From positions 62,001 through 126,000 of the forward strand of contig NZ_JARXHY010000008.1 of NCBI RefSeq assembly GCF_031127815.1: a stretch of 64,000 bases of DNA. Direction: 5' to 3'. This DNA is from Pelagicoccus sp. SDUM812003. GTDB lineage: Bacteria; Verrucomicrobiota; Verrucomicrobiia; Opitutales; Opitutaceae. A model generated the notes under the pieces. That model was not told the DNA's origin and did no database searches. It worked only from the letters and a program-made list of their open reading frames with translations. This document shows, in pieces, positions 25,182-33,933 of the stretch. Positions within the stretch are counted from its first letter, which is position 1. Each line of letters begins with the position of its first letter. A program made the position numbers and the translations under genes.

Positions 25182-26285
25182 CTACTTGATGCCGTAGCGC
25201 TGCAGAATCTCCTCGTACCGACCATTGTCGCGAAGGTTCAACAAAGCGATGTTGATCGATTCCTTCACCTCTTCGGACACGTTCAAGGCCATGGCGTAGT
25301 TCTGCTTGTCGAGCTCGAGCGGCAGCATCATCAATTGCTCGTAGTTGCCCACTCGATACTGAAGAATGGCCCGGTCGTAGACCACCGCGTCGATTCGTTC
25401 GTCTTCGAGCGCCTCCAGCAGTTCGGTCGCCGAGTCGAAACCGCGCACGCGAGCTCGCGTGCCTTGATCGAGAAAGCTTTCGCTAGTCGACCCTTCTATG
25501 GTGCCTACCAATTTGCCGTTCAAGTCGTCCACCGTTTCGATGCCTCCATCGATCGATCCGACCGTGAGCGACGACGCGATGGAAGCGGTGAAGCTGGAGA
25601 CCACGATCACGCTGGTGAACATCCAGATCAGAGCGACGAACCGCCCGCCGGTCGTGATCGGCGCCTTGTCGCCATACCCCACCGTCGTCATGGTGACCGC
25701 GGACCACCAGAATCCATTTCCGATCCCCTTGATAGCCTCGTCTCCAAACTGCTCCGGGTTTCGCTTCCGCTCGAAAAACCACAGGGCAAGGCCGGCCGCC
25801 AGAAGCACCACCACCAATGCGGTGAGGGCGGAGAAGAACTGCCAGGTGAAAAACGCCTTGAGGACCGCGTACCAGTTCAAACCGCCCTCCGCCTGCTCCG
25901 GCACCGCGATTCCGAGCCCAGTGGAGAAGTAGGAGTGGGAAAAATCGAAGAGCTGCTCACGCTCGCCAGTCATGGTGATCGCCGCTGCAGCGGCCTGATA
26001 GTTTCCCGATTCCAAGCCTTCCAGGATGCCGGTCAAGTCGTCCTCCACCCACTGGTACTCGAGTCCTGCTTGGTCAGCGACCTCCTGCCAGATCTCTACC
26101 GAAACCCCGGTCCATTCTCCTTGATCGTCCTTCATCGCAAAGGGAGCCAACTCTTTGGTAGCCACTTTCAGTTCCTGCGACAGCAGCGGCGTGGAGCCGA
26201 TGACGAGCAGCAATGCGGCGAGCGCCGCTACTCTTAAAAGGGCGATTTCAAGCATGGTGTCGAGAGCATGTAGTCGTGAAGTCAT
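25182..26285 (-). CDS. Prokaryotic glutamate receptor-like (GluR0-type) ligand-gated K+ channel
   Basis: The product has 367 residues from the ATG at 26285. An ATG at 26255 is also possible and still keeps the signal peptide (LLRVAALAALLLVIGSTPLL). Order: first ligand-binding half (ELKVATKELAPFAM to about residue 130, with TMTGEREQLFDFSHSYF), a membrane helix (148-172), a pore loop with the K+ selectivity filter TMTTVGYGD (198-206), and a third helix ending SSFTASIASSLTV (230-242). That helix is comparable to the SYTANLAAFLTV motif of ionotropic glutamate receptors. The second binding half follows (TVDDLNGKLVGTIEGS onward, with DAVVYDRAILQY). This is the GluR0 layout, an amino acid-gated K+ channel. 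Ligand unknown. Confidence 0.9.
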   Translation of the reverse strand: MTSRLHALDTMLEIALLRVAALAALLLVIGSTPLLSQELKVATKELAPFAMKDDQGEWTGVSVEIWQEVADQAGLEYQWVEDDLTGILEGLESGNYQAAAAAITMTGEREQLFDFSHSYFSTGLGIAVPEQAEGGLNWYAVLKAFFTWQFFSALTALVVVLLAAGLALWFFERKRNPEQFGDEAIKGIGNGFWWSAVTMTTVGYGDKAPITTGGRFVALIWMFTSVIVVSSFTASIASSLTVGSIDGGIETVDDLNGKLVGTIEGSTSESFLDQGTRARVRGFDSATELLEALEDERIDAVVYDRAILQYRVGNYEQLMMLPLELDKQNYAMALNVSEEVKESINIALLNLRDNGRYEEILQRYGIK

Positions 26286-26453
26286 GACAGATCTGTTTAT
26301 GGTTCGCGGGTGAAAAAGGTATCGTTCGGCTGCAAAATCCATGCCGCAACAGCAAGTGGAGAGAATCCGAGAAGGCTTTCGAAGGCCTGCCTCCACATGA
26401 GAGGACGCGTCGGACCGCCTCTCGAATGCTTGGTCGAGCTGAGAAAACCGGAT

Positions 26454-27377
26454 CTAGTGCGGAGGGATCAACTCCTTCTCCAACCCTTCGCAGCGTTCCG
26501 AAACCGTTTCGAACTCGAGCGTGCAGTGGACGATCTCAAACCTGTCCTGTAGAGTCTCGCGCAAGCGCCGCTTCACTGCACCCATTTTCTCGATACAGTC
26601 TCCCTCCAGCACGACATGAGCCTCCAGAGCTCGATGAGACTCGTCCAGTTCCCACACATGCAGGTGATGCAACTCGCGCACGCCCTCGTCTCGCTCGCAC
26701 GCTTCCTTGATCGCGGCCGGATCGAGGTCTTCAGGCACCGCGCCCATCAGGATGCTCGAGGTGCGACGCAGCATGTTGACCGAGGTATACAAAATGTATC
26801 CAGCGATCCCCAGCGTCAGCAGCGGATCCACCCAATCCCAGGCCAGCCAATACACCGCCGCGCCGCCGAGCAGCACCGCGATCGAGGCACCGGCATCGGT
26901 GAGGTTGTGCAGAAAAGCCGCTCTCACGTTCAAACTTCCCTTGGAGAGGGCCCAGAGCAGGACCACCGTTCCCAGGTCGATGACCAGAGCGACCCCCGCG
27001 GCGATCATCATCCAGCCACCGAGAATGGGCTCAGGCTGGAAGAAGCGCTTCACGCCTTCAAAAACGAGATAAAGCCCCACCACGATCAATGCGGTCAGCT
27101 GGATCATCGCTCCAATCAGTTCCGCCCGGCGATAGCCAAAGGTGTAGCGCCGATCCGCCCCCCTGCGCGATACCTTGCGGGCAACCAGGGCGATGAGCAA
27201 CGCGGCCGCATCGTTGGTGTTGTGCAACGCATCGGCCATGAGAGCCGAGCTTCCCGCGAAGAGTCCCGCCAGAAACTCGAAAACCGACAGTCCTAGATTC
27301 AGCGTGACAGCCCAGAACAGGGCGGCGTCTGACACATCGTCGGCGCCATGATTGTGGTGCTCGTGGTGATGGCTCAT
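26454..27377 (-). CDS. CDF-family cation efflux transporter (Zn2+-type)
   Basis: The product has 307 residues. It opens with a His-rich metal-binding stretch (MSHHHEHHNHGADD), has six membrane helices, and then a cytoplasmic domain. The transport-site residues are the HxxxD pairs in helix 2 (ADALHNTNDAAALL) and helix 5 (AAFLHNLTDAGASI). The cytoplasmic tail contains GVRELHHLHVWELDESHRAL, typical of ZitB/CzcD-type exporters. Role: proton-driven export of Zn2+ or a similar divalent cation from the cytoplasm. The next gene on the same strand lies 168 bp downstream. Confidence 0.93.
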   Translation of the reverse strand: MSHHHEHHNHGADDVSDAALFWAVTLNLGLSVFEFLAGLFAGSSALMADALHNTNDAAALLIALVARKVSRRGADRRYTFGYRRAELIGAMIQLTALIVVGLYLVFEGVKRFFQPEPILGGWMMIAAGVALVIDLGTVVLLWALSKGSLNVRAAFLHNLTDAGASIAVLLGGAAVYWLAWDWVDPLLTLGIAGYILYTSVNMLRRTSSILMGAVPEDLDPAAIKEACERDEGVRELHHLHVWELDESHRALEAHVVLEGDCIEKMGAVKRRLRETLQDRFEIVHCTLEFETVSERCEGLEKELIPPH

Positions 27378-27469
27378 ACCTCACCCTAGCTCACCTCGCC
27401 GCATCTGCAACGTTTGCGATCACGACGCCCGCTAGCGGCTTGATCCCCAAATGCGATTTTCGCAAGCGC

Positions 27470-29785
27470 TCATCGGTCGCTCTCGACCTTTTCCATCACC
27501 GATTTCAGGAGCGACTTGAGAGCCTCCAGCGAAATCGGCTTGCTCAGGTAGTCATCCATGCCCTGCCGCAAAAACTCCTCGCGCTGCTCCGAGAGAGCGT
27601 GGGCGCTTTGAGCGATGACGAAAACCCTCTCCCCGTCGCCCGCGCAGGCTCTGATTCGACTCGTCGCCTCTATGCCGTCGATACCGGGCAATTTGATGTC
27701 CATCAACACGACCGCATATCGGTGGGCCATCCACATCTCGACCGCTTCCTCTCCGGTGCTGGCGATATCGTGCGAGTAGCCGAGAAAGCGCAGCAGCGCC
27801 GAGTTGACCAATTGGTTGTTCGGCTCGTCCTCGACGAGCAGGATCTTGCGATTTTGGCCTTGGCTTGATGGAACGTCGACCGCTTTCGCGACGCGTTTGC
27901 TCGGACCGACGCTGGCGGAGCGAATGGATGGGATCGTCAAGGAAAAGGTGGTGCCATTCTGCGGCACGCTGCTGAAGGAAATGGTACCGCCAAGAAGCTC
28001 GATCAGTCGTTTCGTGATAGAAAGCCCCAAGCCGGAGCCGCGCTGCGTCTTGCTCAGCGCCTCCGCTCCCTGACGAAACGGCTCGAATAGCTTCTTCTGC
28101 AACTCGCGATCGATGCCAGGTCCCGTATCGACAACATCGATACGCAACTTGCTCTCCAGGGCTTCGATGCGAATCGTCACCGAACCGCTGGAAGTGAACT
28201 TCACCGCGTTTCCCACGATATTGAAAAGCGCCTGCAGGAGAAGTCGCCCATCGGTTCGCAAGATGGTGGCGGGCGGCGTGTTGATCTGTAGGTTGAAGGC
28301 GAGCCGCTTCTTCATGGCGTTCACCCGCAAGGGCAGCAGCCGCTGCTCGAAGAAGTCGTTGACCGCGTAATCCTCCGGGTTCACCTCGATGCTGCCGCTT
28401 TCGATTTTCGAGAGGTCGAGGATGCTGTTGATGAGGTCCAGCAAGTGGGACGAGGAGGTCAACATCACATCGAGAAGCGGTTCAAGCGAGGTGTCGTGGA
28501 CCTGCTCTTTGATCAATTCGCAGGGGCCGACGATCGAATTCAGAGGCGTGCGCAGCTCGTGGCTCATCATGGAGAGAAACTCCGACTTGGCCTGGTTCGC
28601 CTTTTCCGCCGATTCCTTCGCCTGCTCGAGCTCCCGTTTGCGATGCTCCTGGTCCGTGACGTCGAGCACGAGACTGGCTACGCCGATGATCTTGCCGCTT
28701 TCGTCGACTAGCGAAGTGTTGTGCCATTCGCACAGCAGCTCGGATCCGTTCTTGTGCAGGTTGGTGTTTATGGATCGCTCGCCGCCGGTATTTGAAATGA
28801 GTCGATTCCAAACCTCTTTCACCTGCTCGGAAACGCGCGGCTGCAAAATGAAGGTGCCCTTCTGTCCAAGGGCCTCCTCCTCGCTGTATCCAAAAATCCT
28901 TTCAGCGGCGCTGTTCCAGGCGGTCACTCGAAAGTCCAAGCTCCATTCGATAACGCCCAGCGGCGTCTGCTCGACATGAAGTCGCATGTGCTGGTTCTGC
29001 TGCCTGAGGCGCTGCTCGAACCACTTCTTCTCCGTGATGTCCTGGGCCACGGCATAGACCAGCTCCTCGTCCGGCAGCTCCTGCGGGCTCCAGTCCAACC
29101 AAACGTAGCGACCGCTCTTGCAGCGATATCGGTTTTGAAACGAGGTTTTCAAACCTCTCACCCGTCGCATTTCCTCGATCTTTTTCAGGGTCGGATCCAG
29201 GTCCTCGGGATGAATGAAGTCGGTGAAGGGGCGGTCGATCAGCTCCGATTTGCGGTAGCCGAGCAGGCGCTCGAAAGCGGGGTTAACATCGAGAAAGGTC
29301 GCAGTCTTGAGGTTGGCCACGCAGATGAGGCTCACCACGTTTTCGAAGACGGCGCGATAGTGCGTTTCCGCTTGCTCGAGTCGCTGCTCCGCCTCCAGCC
29401 GATCCGTTATCTCGCGACAGATCGCCACGAAAATCTCCACCCCGTCAAAGTTTCGATAGGTGGTGTGAACCTCCGCCGGGAAACGCTCTCCGGACGCGCT
29501 CCGATGCTCGGCGCGATAAACGACCGACCCCTCCTGCTTCAATTTCTCGATCCGGCTTAGCAGCTCCTTCTCATCGTAAGGAGCCTCCACATCCCAGGGA
29601 CTCAGTTCCTTGATCTCTTCAGCAGTGTATCCGTATCGCCGGACCGCCGCCTCGTTGGCGTTGATCACGCGACGCAGCGAATGGTTGTAGATGAAGACCG
29701 GATCCGGGAGACAGGAGAACGCTGCCTCGTAGCCGAGTATTTCATCGAAAGGAACATTCGCAGATTCAGAAGCGTTCGAGGGCAT
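27470..29785 (-). CDS. Hybrid sensor histidine kinase, PAS x3 - HisKA - HATPase - receiver
   Basis: The product has 771 residues with no membrane helix, so it is a soluble sensor. Three PAS domains lie at about 15-130, 140-255 and 262-385 (each ends in a PAC-type strand such as VAICREITDRL, YAVAQDITEKK, ASLVLDVTDQE). HisKA has phosphoacceptor His409 in FLSMMSHELRTPLNS. The HATPase has Asn526 (NIVGNAVKF), DTGPGI (553-558) and GSGLGLSI. The C-terminal receiver (about 646-770) has Asp696 in AVVLMDIKLPG. All phosphotransfer residues are intact. No Hpt or dedicated response regulator is adjacent, so the output pathway is unknown. Confidence 0.92.
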   Translation of the reverse strand: MPSNASESANVPFDEILGYEAAFSCLPDPVFIYNHSLRRVINANEAAVRRYGYTAEEIKELSPWDVEAPYDEKELLSRIEKLKQEGSVVYRAEHRSASGERFPAEVHTTYRNFDGVEIFVAICREITDRLEAEQRLEQAETHYRAVFENVVSLICVANLKTATFLDVNPAFERLLGYRKSELIDRPFTDFIHPEDLDPTLKKIEEMRRVRGLKTSFQNRYRCKSGRYVWLDWSPQELPDEELVYAVAQDITEKKWFEQRLRQQNQHMRLHVEQTPLGVIEWSLDFRVTAWNSAAERIFGYSEEEALGQKGTFILQPRVSEQVKEVWNRLISNTGGERSINTNLHKNGSELLCEWHNTSLVDESGKIIGVASLVLDVTDQEHRKRELEQAKESAEKANQAKSEFLSMMSHELRTPLNSIVGPCELIKEQVHDTSLEPLLDVMLTSSSHLLDLINSILDLSKIESGSIEVNPEDYAVNDFFEQRLLPLRVNAMKKRLAFNLQINTPPATILRTDGRLLLQALFNIVGNAVKFTSSGSVTIRIEALESKLRIDVVDTGPGIDRELQKKLFEPFRQGAEALSKTQRGSGLGLSITKRLIELLGGTISFSSVPQNGTTFSLTIPSIRSASVGPSKRVAKAVDVPSSQGQNRKILLVEDEPNNQLVNSALLRFLGYSHDIASTGEEAVEMWMAHRYAVVLMDIKLPGIDGIEATSRIRACAGDGERVFVIAQSAHALSEQREEFLRQGMDDYLSKPISLEALKSLLKSVMEKVESDR

Positions 29786-29804
29786 CAGAGGTCGTAATAC
29801 TCTA

Positions 29805-29832
29805 ATTCTGTATCGTTAACCGGAAAGGTCAA
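29805..29832 (-). promoter_or_regulatory. Candidate sigma-70-type promoter of the hybrid kinase gene
   Basis: On the minus strand TTGACC is followed by 16 bases and CAGAAT. The start codon is 20 bases downstream of that. The -35 match is good and the -10 match is 4 of 6. There is no experimental support. Confidence 0.3.
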
Positions 29833-29934
29833 ACGGCTCGTAACAATACCTAGTCTTCGTCCGCCCCCTTAGAACCAGTCCGACCTGGATCAAGACAAGC
29901 ACGCCGAAAACGGACCGAGCGGCCGATTTCGCGC

Positions 29935-29971
29935 AAAAAAAGACGCGCCCCTCGCTTCGAAGGTCGCGTCT
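29935..29971 (-). terminator. Intrinsic terminator of the grpE-dnaJ operon
   Basis: On the minus strand AGACGCG pairs with CGCGTCT around an internal stem (CTTCGAAG region) and is followed by a T-run of seven. It lies 44 bp after the dnaJ stop. Confidence 0.8.
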
Positions 29972-30014
29972 CAAAGGTTTCGCAGCGCCTGTCGCTGCTC
30001 GGCGCGCCGAGCGT

Positions 30015-31163
30015 CTAGTCGCCGAAGAGCTTCTTGGCCTTGTCGAAGAAGCTCTTGGCCACGGGCTCGTCGGCATCGCCGCAGGCCAGAGCGAACTCCT
30101 CAAGCTTCTCGCGCTGCTCGGAGGTGAGCGACTTTGGCACCTCGATCTTCACTCGCACCATCTGGTCGCCGTAGTAGCCGCCGCGCAGGCTCGGCATGCC
30201 CTTGCCCTTCAAGCGGAAGGTCGTGCCGGACTGAGTGCCTTCGGGGATCTTGAGGCTGGCCTTGCCGGTCAGCGTGGGCACCTCGATGGTGCCGCCCAGC
30301 GTGGCTAAGGTAAACTTGATGGGGATTTCGCAATAGAGGTTCTCCTCCTGACGATCGAAGATTTCGTGGTCCGCCACATGGATCACGATGTAGAGGTCGC
30401 CCGAAGGCCCGCCATGCGAACCGGCTTCGCCGTTGCCCGCGGAGCGCAGCTTGGAGCCGGAATCCACGCCGGGCGGCACCTTGACCTTGATGTTGGTGGT
30501 CTCGTTGACGCGTCCTTCGCCACCGCAATGCCCGCAGGCCTTGTCGACCTTCTGTCCGCTGCCGTTGCACGTCGGACAGGTCTGACGGATGGAGAAGAAG
30601 CCCTTGGAAGCGGTGACTTGTCCATGCCCGCCGCAAGTCGGACAGGTGGAAATGCCGCTGCCGGGCTCCGCGCCGGAGCCACTGCACTTGGAGCAGGTGG
30701 TGGGCTTGCGGAAGGAAATTTCCTTTTCGATGCCGGTAGCCGCCTCTTCGAGCGAGATCTCCAGGTCGTAGCGCAGGTCCGATCCTCGGGCCGCTCCGCT
30801 GCCGCCACGACGGCCACCGCCGCCGCCGAAAAACTCCTCGAAAATGCTGCCGCCGCCTCCGCCGCCGCCAAACACTTCACTGAAGATGTCGAAGGGATCG
30901 TGGAAGGGACCGCCGGCAGACGGACCTCCACCCCCTCCACCGCTAAAGGCCGCGTGGCCGTAGCGATCGTAGGCGGCTCGCTTCTGCTCGTCCTTCAGCA
31001 CCTCGTAGGCCTCGGAAACCTTCTTGAAGTTTTCCTCCGCCTCCTTGTTTCCCGGATTCTTGTCGGGGTGGTACTTCACGGCCATCTTGCGATAGGCCTT
31101 CTTCAACTCGTCCTGCGTCGCTTGGCGACTGACGCCGAGCAGTTCGTAATAGTCCTCTTTCAC
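30015..31163 (-). CDS. dnaJ: Chaperone protein DnaJ (Hsp40)
   Basis: The product has 382 residues. The start codon is GTG at 31163, preceded by GGGAGGAG about 11 bases upstream. The J domain carries HPD at 32-34. A Gly/Phe-rich linker ([20 protein letters not shown]) follows. The zinc domain has all four CxxCxGxG motifs ([32 protein letters not shown]), and the C-terminal substrate-binding domains contain [14 protein letters not shown]. This is a full-length type I DnaJ. It stimulates the DnaK ATPase and delivers unfolded clients. It is the second gene of a grpE-dnaJ operon (36-bp gap). dnaK and hrcA are not in the window. Confidence 0.97.
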   Translation of the reverse strand: MKEDYYELLGVSRQATQDELKKAYRKMAVKYHPDKNPGNKEAEENFKKVSEAYEVLKDEQKRAAYDRYGHAAFSGGGGGGPSAGGPFHDPFDIFSEVFGGGGGGGSIFEEFFGGGGGRRGGSGAARGSDLRYDLEISLEEAATGIEKEISFRKPTTCSKCSGSGAEPGSGISTCPTCGGHGQVTASKGFFSIRQTCPTCNGSGQKVDKACGHCGGEGRVNETTNIKVKVPPGVDSGSKLRSAGNGEAGSHGGPSGDLYIVIHVADHEIFDRQEENLYCEIPIKFTLATLGGTIEVPTLTGKASLKIPEGTQSGTTFRLKGKGMPSLRGGYYGDQMVRVKIEVPKSLTSEQREKLEEFALACGDADEPVAKSFFDKAKKLFGD

Positions 31164-31199
31164 TTGCTTGTGTCTCCTCCCGGATTGTCGGTTCTCGGC

Positions 31200-31832
31200 C
31201 TACTCCGCTTCGGTTTCCTTAGCAGGACCGCCGCTGACCACTACCGAGGCGGGGCGAACCAGCCTTCCGTTCAGCTTGAACCCCTTGCGCATGAGCGAGA
31301 GCACCTTGCCCTCCTCCACTTCGTCGCTGGGCTGCGTTTGGAACGCTTCCGCCTCGTTGGGATCGAAATCCGATCCCTTGGCGGGCGCCACTTCGGTGAT
31401 GCCGTTTTCCTCCAGCAAGGAACGGAATTGGCTCATCACCATCTGGATGCCTTGCACCACCACCTTCGGATCGGCGCTCTGTTCGGCGGACATCAGCCCC
31501 AGCCCGAGGTTGTCGTACACCGGAAGGAAGTCCTCCAGCAGTCCGCTGACAGCGTACTGCTTGAGCTCGTCCTTCTCGCGCATGACGCGGCGGCGATAGG
31601 TGTCAAGGTCGGCCCGGGCCCGAAGGTAGTTGTTATAGTTCTCCGCAGCTTCGGCCTTGGCCGCTTCCAGCTGCTCCTCGAGCGTCAACTCCTTGGGTTC
31701 ATCCTCCTTGGATTCGTCCGCTGCAGCTTCGGCAGATTCCTCAACCGGCGCATCCGTCTCTTCCGATTCGGCAACCGGCTCGGACGGAGTTTCTTCGTCT
31801 TCAATAGGATCTGTGTCTTTGGCGTTCTTCAT
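31200..31832 (-). CDS. grpE: Nucleotide exchange factor GrpE
   Basis: The product has 210 residues from the ATG at 31832. A TTG at 31874 is an unlikely extension. An acidic, low-complexity N-terminus (about 60 residues of Glu, Asp, Ser, Ala) is followed by the long helix (LEEQLEAAKAEAAENYNNYL, RARADLDTYRRRVMREKDEL). The conserved beta domain follows, with LEENGITEVAPAKGSDFDPN and VLSLMRKGFKLNGRLVRPASVVVS. Role: exchanges ADP for ATP on DnaK. It is first in the operon with dnaJ. No CIRCE element is visible upstream, so the heat-shock control differs from HrcA-type or lies further away. Confidence 0.95.
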   Translation of the reverse strand: MKNAKDTDPIEDEETPSEPVAESEETDAPVEESAEAAADESKEDEPKELTLEEQLEAAKAEAAENYNNYLRARADLDTYRRRVMREKDELKQYAVSGLLEDFLPVYDNLGLGLMSAEQSADPKVVVQGIQMVMSQFRSLLEENGITEVAPAKGSDFDPNEAEAFQTQPSDEVEEGKVLSLMRKGFKLNGRLVRPASVVVSGGPAKETEAE

Positions 31833-31951
31833 GGACAAACGGTGATTGTGTATCTCAAGTCTTTCTCGAATCAAAGAGAATTTCGGCGAGGTCCAGCCCG
31901 TTTTTAGCGGAAACTCCGCTCGAAGGCCCGCTGAAAGGACCTGGTCCTGGC

Positions 31952-32587
31952 TTAGATCTTCAGGCCACCGACGGAGCGTCCCAGCTCGTTCACCGGCTCC
32001 AGCAGCTTCTCCGGCCGCTCCAAGTCGCGATATTCCAGGTCCAGACGCGGTCTGAGCTGACGACGAGTCGGCACGATCTGGCTGTTATCGATGAAAGAGA
32101 GCTCGTCGATGGTCAAACGCGCCGACTCCGCGAAAAAAGGCGTGGTCCCTCCGCCTTCCTTGGCGAACAATCGTTCGAGGAAGACTTGCAGGTTGTACTG
32201 GCCGCTCTCGTCGACCACCAGCGTGGCCCTGCGAATGTGAATCTCCAGGCGATCCAGCCAAATCTCGCCCCGAGCGAGCGCCGGCAGGCTCATGGACACG
32301 TCGATGCGCTCGATTTCGAAAGCCGGCGCCTCGCCGCCGAAACGGCCGGGATTTCCCACCGTGATGCCTTCGCCATGAAAGGAAAAGCCGAGGGGATTGC
32401 AGGCCAGCGTCTTGTAGTCCACCGGAAAGCCGGTCCGCGCCTCCACTTCCGAACGAAGGGCGCTGGGCATCAGCAGCATCCAGCCTAGCGTGCCGGCGGC
32501 GGAGGCGAACACCAGCAAGGCGAGGGCCGACTTGAATACGCCGCCTCGTCTATCGCCTAGGAGTCCTCCTGCTCGCTTCGCTCTCAT
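31952..32587 (-). CDS. AsmA/DUF748-like single-pass envelope protein
   Basis: The product has 211 residues from the ATG at 32587. A TTG five codons earlier is possible. An N-terminal membrane helix (FKSALALLVFASAAGTLGWMLLM) precedes a periplasmic domain beginning VEARTGFPVDYKTLACNPLG. It continues with the AsmA-like pattern FSFHGEGITVGNP, PAFEIERIDVSMSLPALARG and IWLDRLEIHIRRATLVVDES. Short AsmA-like proteins of this kind are abundant in Verrucomicrobiota. Long relatives move phospholipid between membranes, but this short form has no proven role. It lies 119 bp upstream of grpE on the same strand. Confidence 0.7.
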   Translation of the reverse strand: MRAKRAGGLLGDRRGGVFKSALALLVFASAAGTLGWMLLMPSALRSEVEARTGFPVDYKTLACNPLGFSFHGEGITVGNPGRFGGEAPAFEIERIDVSMSLPALARGEIWLDRLEIHIRRATLVVDESGQYNLQVFLERLFAKEGGGTTPFFAESARLTIDELSFIDNSQIVPTRRQLRPRLDLEYRDLERPEKLLEPVNELGRSVGGLKI

Positions 32588-32642
32588 CACCGATTTCACC
32601 AACTATTGGAATGCTGACGCCCCTTGTCCGAAGCGCCACGAC

Positions 32643-32673
32643 AAAAGGGCGAATCCGAAGATCCGCCCCTTTT
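32643..32673 (-). terminator. Intrinsic terminator after the mannose-6-phosphate isomerase gene
   Basis: AAAAGGGCG (32643-32651) pairs with CGCCCCTTTT (32664-32673) with one bulged base. On the minus strand the T-run of the distal arm follows the GC stem. It starts 25 bp beyond the isomerase stop and, being nearly symmetric, could also work on the other strand. Confidence 0.7.
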
Positions 32674-32698
32674 CAATCAAAACCGTGTTTTTGTTTCC

Positions 32699-33643
32699 CT
32701 AAACGAATCGATCGGTCAGCAGAAACGCCGCTCCCGCCTCGCCAGAGATTTCCCAGTGCGTATCGGCCGGCAGCAGGACATTGTCGCCGCGGGTTACCGC
32801 GGTGCCGTTCACCTCCACCTCGCCGTCGACCACGCTGAGCAGGCGCGGCTCGCCCGATTCCATGCGAATGACCGGCGTCTCGGCGTGAAAGGCGTACTTG
32901 ACTAGGCGAAACTCCTGGCAGTCGGCCAAGACCACGCTCTCGCCAGCGGAACTCATGGCGCTCGGCTCGAAATCGTCCCACTGGATGCTCTTGAGCGATT
33001 CCTCGACGTGCAGCTGGCGCGGCTTGCCGTCCAGCCCCACGCGTCCCCAATCGTAGACCCGGTAGGTGGTGTCGCTGTTCTGCTGGATTTCGAGAATGAG
33101 ATTTCCCGCGTCGATGGCATGCAGGCGCCCGCTCTCCACCAGAATGCTGTCGCCCGGCTTGACCGGAAAACGGTGGATGCACTCCTCCAGCGTATTGTCC
33201 TCGAGGCGCTTTTCGAACTCCTCTCGGGTGGCTCCGTTCTTCAAGCCCACGATGAGCGAGGCGTCCTCCTTGCAGTCGGCGATGTACCAGTTTTCCGTCT
33301 TCGGCTCGCCCTTAAGCTCCGGGGCCACGCTAGCCGGCGGATGCACCTGCAGGCTGAGGCGGTCGGCGCAGTCCAGCCATTTGATCAAAATGGGAAAAGG
33401 ACGCTGCGCATCGTAACCTTCGCCCATGATGGCGGTCGCATTCTCAGAAATGAGCTCCCGAATCGTCTTTCCATCGAAGTCGCCTCCCGTCACCACGCTC
33501 TGGGCCTCCGGGCGATCCACGACCTCCCAGGCCTCCCCGATCACCTTGCCTTCCGGCAGGTCTCGACCCAAAGCCTCGCTCAAGTTGCGAGCGCCCCAGA
33601 CGCGTTCCTGATAAATTGCTTTGAAGAAAATGGGTGCGGACAT
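32699..33643 (-). CDS. manA: Class I mannose-6-phosphate isomerase
   Basis: The product has 314 residues from the ATG at 33643, a normal length for the short bacterial form. The frame remains open 73 codons further but with poor composition. Zinc ligands are visible as Gln99 and His101 (SLQVHPP), Glu117 (KTENWYIADC) and His175 (ESGRLHAIDAG). EIQQNSDTTYRVYDWGR contains the catalytic arginine region. Role: interconverts fructose-6-phosphate and mannose-6-phosphate for mannose use or GDP-sugar synthesis. It is transcribed away from ftsK. The shared 290-bp upstream region holds a 44-bp palindrome. Confidence 0.9.
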   Translation of the reverse strand: MSAPIFFKAIYQERVWGARNLSEALGRDLPEGKVIGEAWEVVDRPEAQSVVTGGDFDGKTIRELISENATAIMGEGYDAQRPFPILIKWLDCADRLSLQVHPPASVAPELKGEPKTENWYIADCKEDASLIVGLKNGATREEFEKRLEDNTLEECIHRFPVKPGDSILVESGRLHAIDAGNLILEIQQNSDTTYRVYDWGRVGLDGKPRQLHVEESLKSIQWDDFEPSAMSSAGESVVLADCQEFRLVKYAFHAETPVIRMESGEPRLLSVVDGEVEVNGTAVTRGDNVLLPADTHWEISGEAGAAFLLTDRFV

Positions 33644-33762
33644 AGCTCTATGCTTTGGTGTTAACAGGGTGGTAGCAAGCGAAACAAAGCCCGCCTCCCC
33701 TGGTAAAACAAGCGTAAATCCCCGCGCTTCCGCTCCCACGCCCCGATCGAGCCGCCTCGCGA

Positions 33763-33806
33763 GGGCGCAACTGGTTTTTGCAACGTTGCAAAAAGGAGTT
33801 GCGCCC
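33763..33806. promoter_or_regulatory. 44-bp near-perfect palindrome between divergent manA and ftsK
   Basis: The two 22-base arms meet without a loop and match at 20 of 22 positions. The only mismatches are one GG/GG pair per arm. The centre is TTTTTGCAACGTTGCAAAAA, flanked by GGGCGCAACT and AGTTGCGCCC. A central CG inside a long A/T-flanked dyad is the usual form of LacI-family operators. It sits 120 bp upstream of the manA start and 128 bp upstream of the ftsK start. As DNA it could extrude a cruciform, and as RNA it would be a very stable hairpin. Confidence 0.65.
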
Positions 33807-33933
33807 ACTGTTTTCGAAGCGCGTCTTCGCGGCGAAGACTTTAGGTTGCAATGCGGCTCCAATCCCCTCTTCTGAGCCAGAAAAAAAGCTAGCGCCCGCC
33901 CTAGGAGGCGAGCACTCTTCCCTTTCCTGACCC

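Noticed and set aside
25014-26237. Plus-strand frame of 407 codons opposite the GluR0-like gene
   Set aside because: Antisense shadow with no recognisable domain. The minus-strand protein has full channel motifs.
30366-31907. Plus-strand open frame of 513 codons opposite dnaJ and grpE
   Set aside because: dnaJ and grpE are unmistakable on the other strand. The translated product is low-complexity and has no motif.
31833-31951. CIRCE heat-shock operator upstream of grpE
   Set aside because: I looked for TTAGCACTC-N9-GAGTGCTAA and found nothing close on either strand. A small hairpin at 31907-31921 lacks a T-run.
33644-33862. 73-codon extension of manA towards ftsK
   Set aside because: It crosses the 44-bp palindrome, has no family similarity, and the protein starting at 33643 already aligns with a normal isomerase N-terminus.
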